Source: Gyromitra esculenta
Taxonomy: Eukaryota > Ascomycota > Pezizomycetes > Pezizales > Discinaceae
Direction of reading: 5' to 3'
Assembly: GCA_038503075.1 (NCBI GenBank)
Contig: JBCAML010000002.1
Location: 806,001 to 870,000, forward strand
DNA: 64,000 nt
The position numbers were made by a program, and so were the translations under genes. Below, piece after piece: positions 61,001-64,000 of the stretch (position 1 is its first letter; every line of letters begins with the position of its first letter). The notes under the pieces are model-generated. The model was not told where the DNA came from, searched no databases, and saw nothing but the letters and a program-made list of their open reading frames with translations.

Positions 61001-64000
61001 AGGCGACGTCAGGCTTGGGCAACAGTGTATATATATCAGAAGCATTTGAGGCATCGATTGAGGCAGCCGCTTCGTCTTCGATACGGGCTTTCTCTTCGGC
61101 AATCTTTCGGCGAGCCATCGTGACAAGGCTATGAAAAGAAGATGAAAGTGAGAGGGCAAGTGAAGAAGGTGTCAGAATATTGATTCTCTAGGATTAGAAG
61201 GTTGTAGTCAGTTTCATTCGATAAATAATAAATTCTATAGTATAAGAAACGTTCGAGAGCACAGATAAATTATACAAATATGGAAGAATTCCTACCTTAA
61301 ACAACTTCGCCAGAATTTTTAACCTGATAAGCGGCCGTTTCAAAAGAAACGCCACATCAACTTTCTCATCATCTTCATCGGGAGGTGGTGGAGGCATTGC
61401 CCATGTAGACGGATCCCCTTCATAATTGACCAAAGACGGAGTTGTTGGGGCTACGCCAAAGCTATAAAGCAACTCTAGATCTTTCCTAGCAGCTTCGTCT
61501 TTGTGTTTTTGAGAGGCTTCGTCGTCGACATTATCTTCAAGGTTGCAAGCTAGGGTTACTACTACATCTTGAAATCCCATTCGCCAAACAGATAAATATT
61601 CCTCATACACCTTTTTCGCATCTGTGGCCCATACTAAAAGCTCTTCTGGTTTCTTTGGCATCCTCTCATGCATAGTTTTGAGGCGCTCCAAGGAGATCCC
61701 CATATCCACTATTGGTCGCGTCGGGTTTGCTCCGAACCCAGTTCGAAGACCATAGTTTTGATTGTTGTTATTGCCGCCATTAAGGGATGTTTTTCTGACG
61801 ATATCATCCGCTCGTTCAAGTACTGTTGCAAAAAGCACAGGGACGACGTCCTCTACCAATGTCCGGAGCTCTCTCATATATCTTACTTCTTCAGTGGCAA
61901 CCTCGTCCATTAGATCTGTTACGGTAAGAGTAGAAACTTTTCTATTTACTTTACGATGACTGCGAGCCCGAGCAGCAGAGCGAATGCTCTTACTAGGCTT
62001 CGGCGCGGAGAGAATCGAGATGAGGTCTGCGTGTTTGGTGTATTTCCGTTTTAGGCTAGTCGCTTTCGAGAGAACGCTTGGTGTGTAGGAAGTATCGCGC
62101 GCTCCTTCCTCGGTGCTCTTCTCCGCTGCAGGAAACTGTTCTGCGCGGCTTTCATTTACTGGAGGGGAAATAGGATCAAATTTTAGCGCAGGTGTCGGCC
62201 TAGGAGTGATATTCAGCGGCTTGACTGTAGATACAGAAGAGAGCGAAATTGTTCTTGCATGCTCAGAATCCGTGATGGAGCCTGCGTCATCCCCAATCGA
62301 TTGAGCAGATGTGACTGATCCTTCAGTTAGAGACCTATTGTGCTTTCCTTTTGGTCTAGGAGGTGAGGGTGAATTGCGAAGACTTCTCCTCGGAAGTGGC
62401 AATTGAGGAATATCTTCAAGAATAATGGTGTTTCTTGGTGATGGCGTTTTGATTACTAGCTTCACCTCATTAACCGCATCTTCTTTCGCCTCTGCTTCCT
62501 TGGGATTCTCTCTGATCTTCTCCTCGACTTCTTCTTCCAAACTATCTTCTGAATCTGAATCTGAATCTGAATCCACACTCTCCTCTGTGGCTGATTGTGA
62601 CATTTCTCGGGTAGGCGTTTTTGCCCGTTGATCTTGGCCATCATCCGAGCTCTCCTCGTCATCGTCACTCGAAGATTCATCAACCCGCGTAGATACACTC
62701 TGGAGTTCTTCTTTCACCATATTGCTAACTGCTTTAAAAAATGATGTGGTTGCTGATGAGATACCGGGTATAAAATTACCACCTTCATTCTTTTTCTTTT
62801 TCGGTGAGAGTTTGAGTGGCATCACTGGAGGCGGGCTGATCGGAACTATAGATTCTTTGAGTGACTGGGACGAGGAGGGTGTATCAGAGTGGGAAGTGGG
62901 AGGCCTGTCAATGATTGATCCTGAATCTTTAGTGGTAGATTCCTCGGGTGGTTGAGATGTCGATCTAGCACTAGATGGCTTTTTCTTCAATAGTAGATCT
63001 TCCTGTGACGACATTGGGCTAGACGATGCACTAATAATATTCTCTTCCTTCTTTGGTGTCTTCCCAACGGAAGGCAAAACTGCATTTTTGCTCTTTGTCT
63101 TAACCCTTTTTGGTCTGTCTGGGACAACTGGAGATGCCAACGGCTTTTCATTCACAGAACTGGGAGACAGGGGTGGAGACCGTTTTTCTTCGATCGGCGC
63201 AGGTGATGGAGTTTTCGGTGTTGGGGTAGCAGGAGCACTCCGAGATTCCTTCTTTTTCCGAGATTCCCACCGTTTTGCAGACTCTAATGGCGGCGTTGAA
63301 TCTCTCTGCGATATTTGCTCATGCAGGCGTGGGCTATTACCTCGCTTCGCCGCCTTTCGAAAAAATTCCAATAATGGATCTTCGGGGGTAAGTGGCCTGG
63401 CAACTACTTTTTGGATCCTGACCGGAGGTGGTTCTGATTCTGATTCCGTGTCTTCCTCGGACCCAGTTTCAGAATCAGAACGCATTTTTTGCTTCTGTAC
63501 TTCTCTCTTTCGCCGTTTTTCGTTTCTTCGCCTTTGCATCTCTTTTTCCATGTCCCTCTCTCGCTGCCTTTCCATCTCCCTCTGGTTCTCCATATCCCGC
63601 ACGCGCCTCATCTCGCGCTCTTTCTCCCGCTCAATATCTTTTTCCTTAGCTCGTAGTAATCCTCTCTCTCTTTCCATTTCCTTTTCTCTTTCCCGTTCCT
63701 TCTCTCGATCTCGCTGTCGCTCTTTCTCCAATTGCCTCTCTTTTTCCTTTATCTTCTCCCTCTCCCTCTCCCTCTCCCTCTCCAATTCCTTTTCTTTCTC
63801 CTTCATCCTTTGCCTTTCCCTCTTCCTCTCCTGTTCCATTTCTCTTTCCTTCTCCCTCAGTCGTATCCTCTCCTTTTCCCGCTTTTCCTTTTCCTTCTCC
63901 AGCGCCTTTTCAAGTTCTCGTTGTCGTTTCTTCTCCTTTTCCAGTTTTTCTATTTCCAGCTGACGTTGGTGCTCCTTCTCCAATCTTTCTCTCTCTAGCT
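58054..64000 (-). CDS. Large DH-domain (RhoGEF-like) coiled-coil protein, 5' end outside window
   Basis: Three exons are visible: 61296 to beyond 64000, 58188-61187 and 58054-58113, about 1,920 residues. Junctions are in phase: KLFK joins RINILTPSSLAL, and YMMQ joins MKGESDAAHIF. In protein order: (1) a Lys/Glu/Arg-rich stretch at the window edge, a long single helix or coiled coil (63500-64000). (2) A disordered Ser/Pro-rich region with acidic patches. (3) A DH-like domain starting VTDLMDEVATEEVRYMRELR, with MHERMPKKPEELLVWATDAK and a pre-intron KRPLIRLKILAKLFK. (4) A beta-rich domain (SFWMKLYHSSGCVIRRNVEL, EILICEFGAG, EIVVMIRGVD, GFEWVQMFGL), in the place of a PH domain. (5) A second long disordered region with an EPEHEPEP repeat. 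(6) A C-terminal beta-rich domain. DH domains activate Rho GTPases. Similar fungal proteins have been labelled SRm160/300-like, which I think refers only to the low-complexity part. Target GTPase unknown. Confidence 0.8.
60430..60492 (-). repeat. Coding minisatellite (Glu-Pro repeat)
   Basis: Inside the large DH-domain gene, TGAACCTGA-like units encode a run of Glu-Pro and Glu-His pairs ending in DHD. The reading frame is kept, so the repeat is tolerated as part of a disordered linker. Length variation between strains would be expected. Confidence 0.7.
63500..64000 (-). repeat. Coding low-complexity tract (Lys/Glu/Arg coiled coil)
   Basis: CTCTTTCTCC-like plus-strand units encode alternating basic and acidic residues (ERERER, EKEKE) on the minus strand. 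Charged residues at i and i+4 favour a stable single alpha helix. It continues to the window edge, so its full length is unknown. Confidence 0.75.

Noticed and set aside
63088..63963. 291-codon plus-strand Ser/Phe-rich frame
   Set aside because: It is the antisense shadow of the charged coiled coil of the DH-domain gene.

Overview
The window looks like nuclear DNA of a filamentous ascomycete (Pezizomycotina). Almost every supported gene is split by short introns of about 50-110 bases with GT...AG ends and internal CTAAC/CTAAT-type branch sites. The recognisable families are typical of such fungi: GH131 endoglucanase, ATG27, ATP12, FRE-type ferric reductase, Mn-type CDF carrier, ZIP transporter and F-box proteins. 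I cannot name the species; Leotiomycetes is a guess only.

Layout. 0.8-1.8 kb: a C2H2 zinc-finger regulator (+). 3.5-4.8 kb: a seven-exon secreted GH131 enzyme (-). About 7.9-8.8 kb: part of a multi-pass membrane protein (-), with a GGT/GAT microsatellite on its 3' side. 13.8-15.3 kb: a Mn-type cation diffusion facilitator (-). 23.1-25.6 kb: a ferric reductase (-). 31.5-33.9 kb: three small unknown genes, one with disrupted frames and one with a frameshift. 35.0-36.8 kb: an F-box protein (+). 39.8-40.5 kb: a poorly resolved spliced gene (-). 41.1-42.7 kb: a ZIP transporter (+). 44.0-44.6 kb: a short F-box/ankyrin protein (+). 46.1-58 kb is the denser part: ATP12 (-), two unknown spliced genes, ATG27 (-) and a sulfotransferase-fold protein (-). 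58.1 kb to the right edge: one very long gene (-) with a charged coiled coil and a DH (RhoGEF-like) domain, whose 5' end lies outside the window.

Much of 5-31 kb, and parts of 36-39 and 54-58 kb, is gene-poor. These stretches carry short fold-back elements. One is a 202-bp hAT-like MITE with a near-perfect 8-bp target duplication. Four have long terminal inverted repeats that begin and end in TA, as Tc1/mariner-type MITEs do, and two of these appear to share one terminal sequence. Arm mismatches are mostly C/T or G/A transitions, which fits RIP-type decay. The palindrome TACATGTA occurs 18 times, roughly ten times more than chance would give.

Three genes concern metal ions (Mn-CDF exporter, surface ferric reductase, ZIP importer), but they are 8-15 kb apart and I would not call them a cluster. 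ATP12 (mitochondrial F1 assembly), ATG27 (Atg9 vesicle traffic) and the DH-domain protein are housekeeping-type neighbours. No rRNA, convincing tRNA, CRISPR array or large autonomous transposon was seen.
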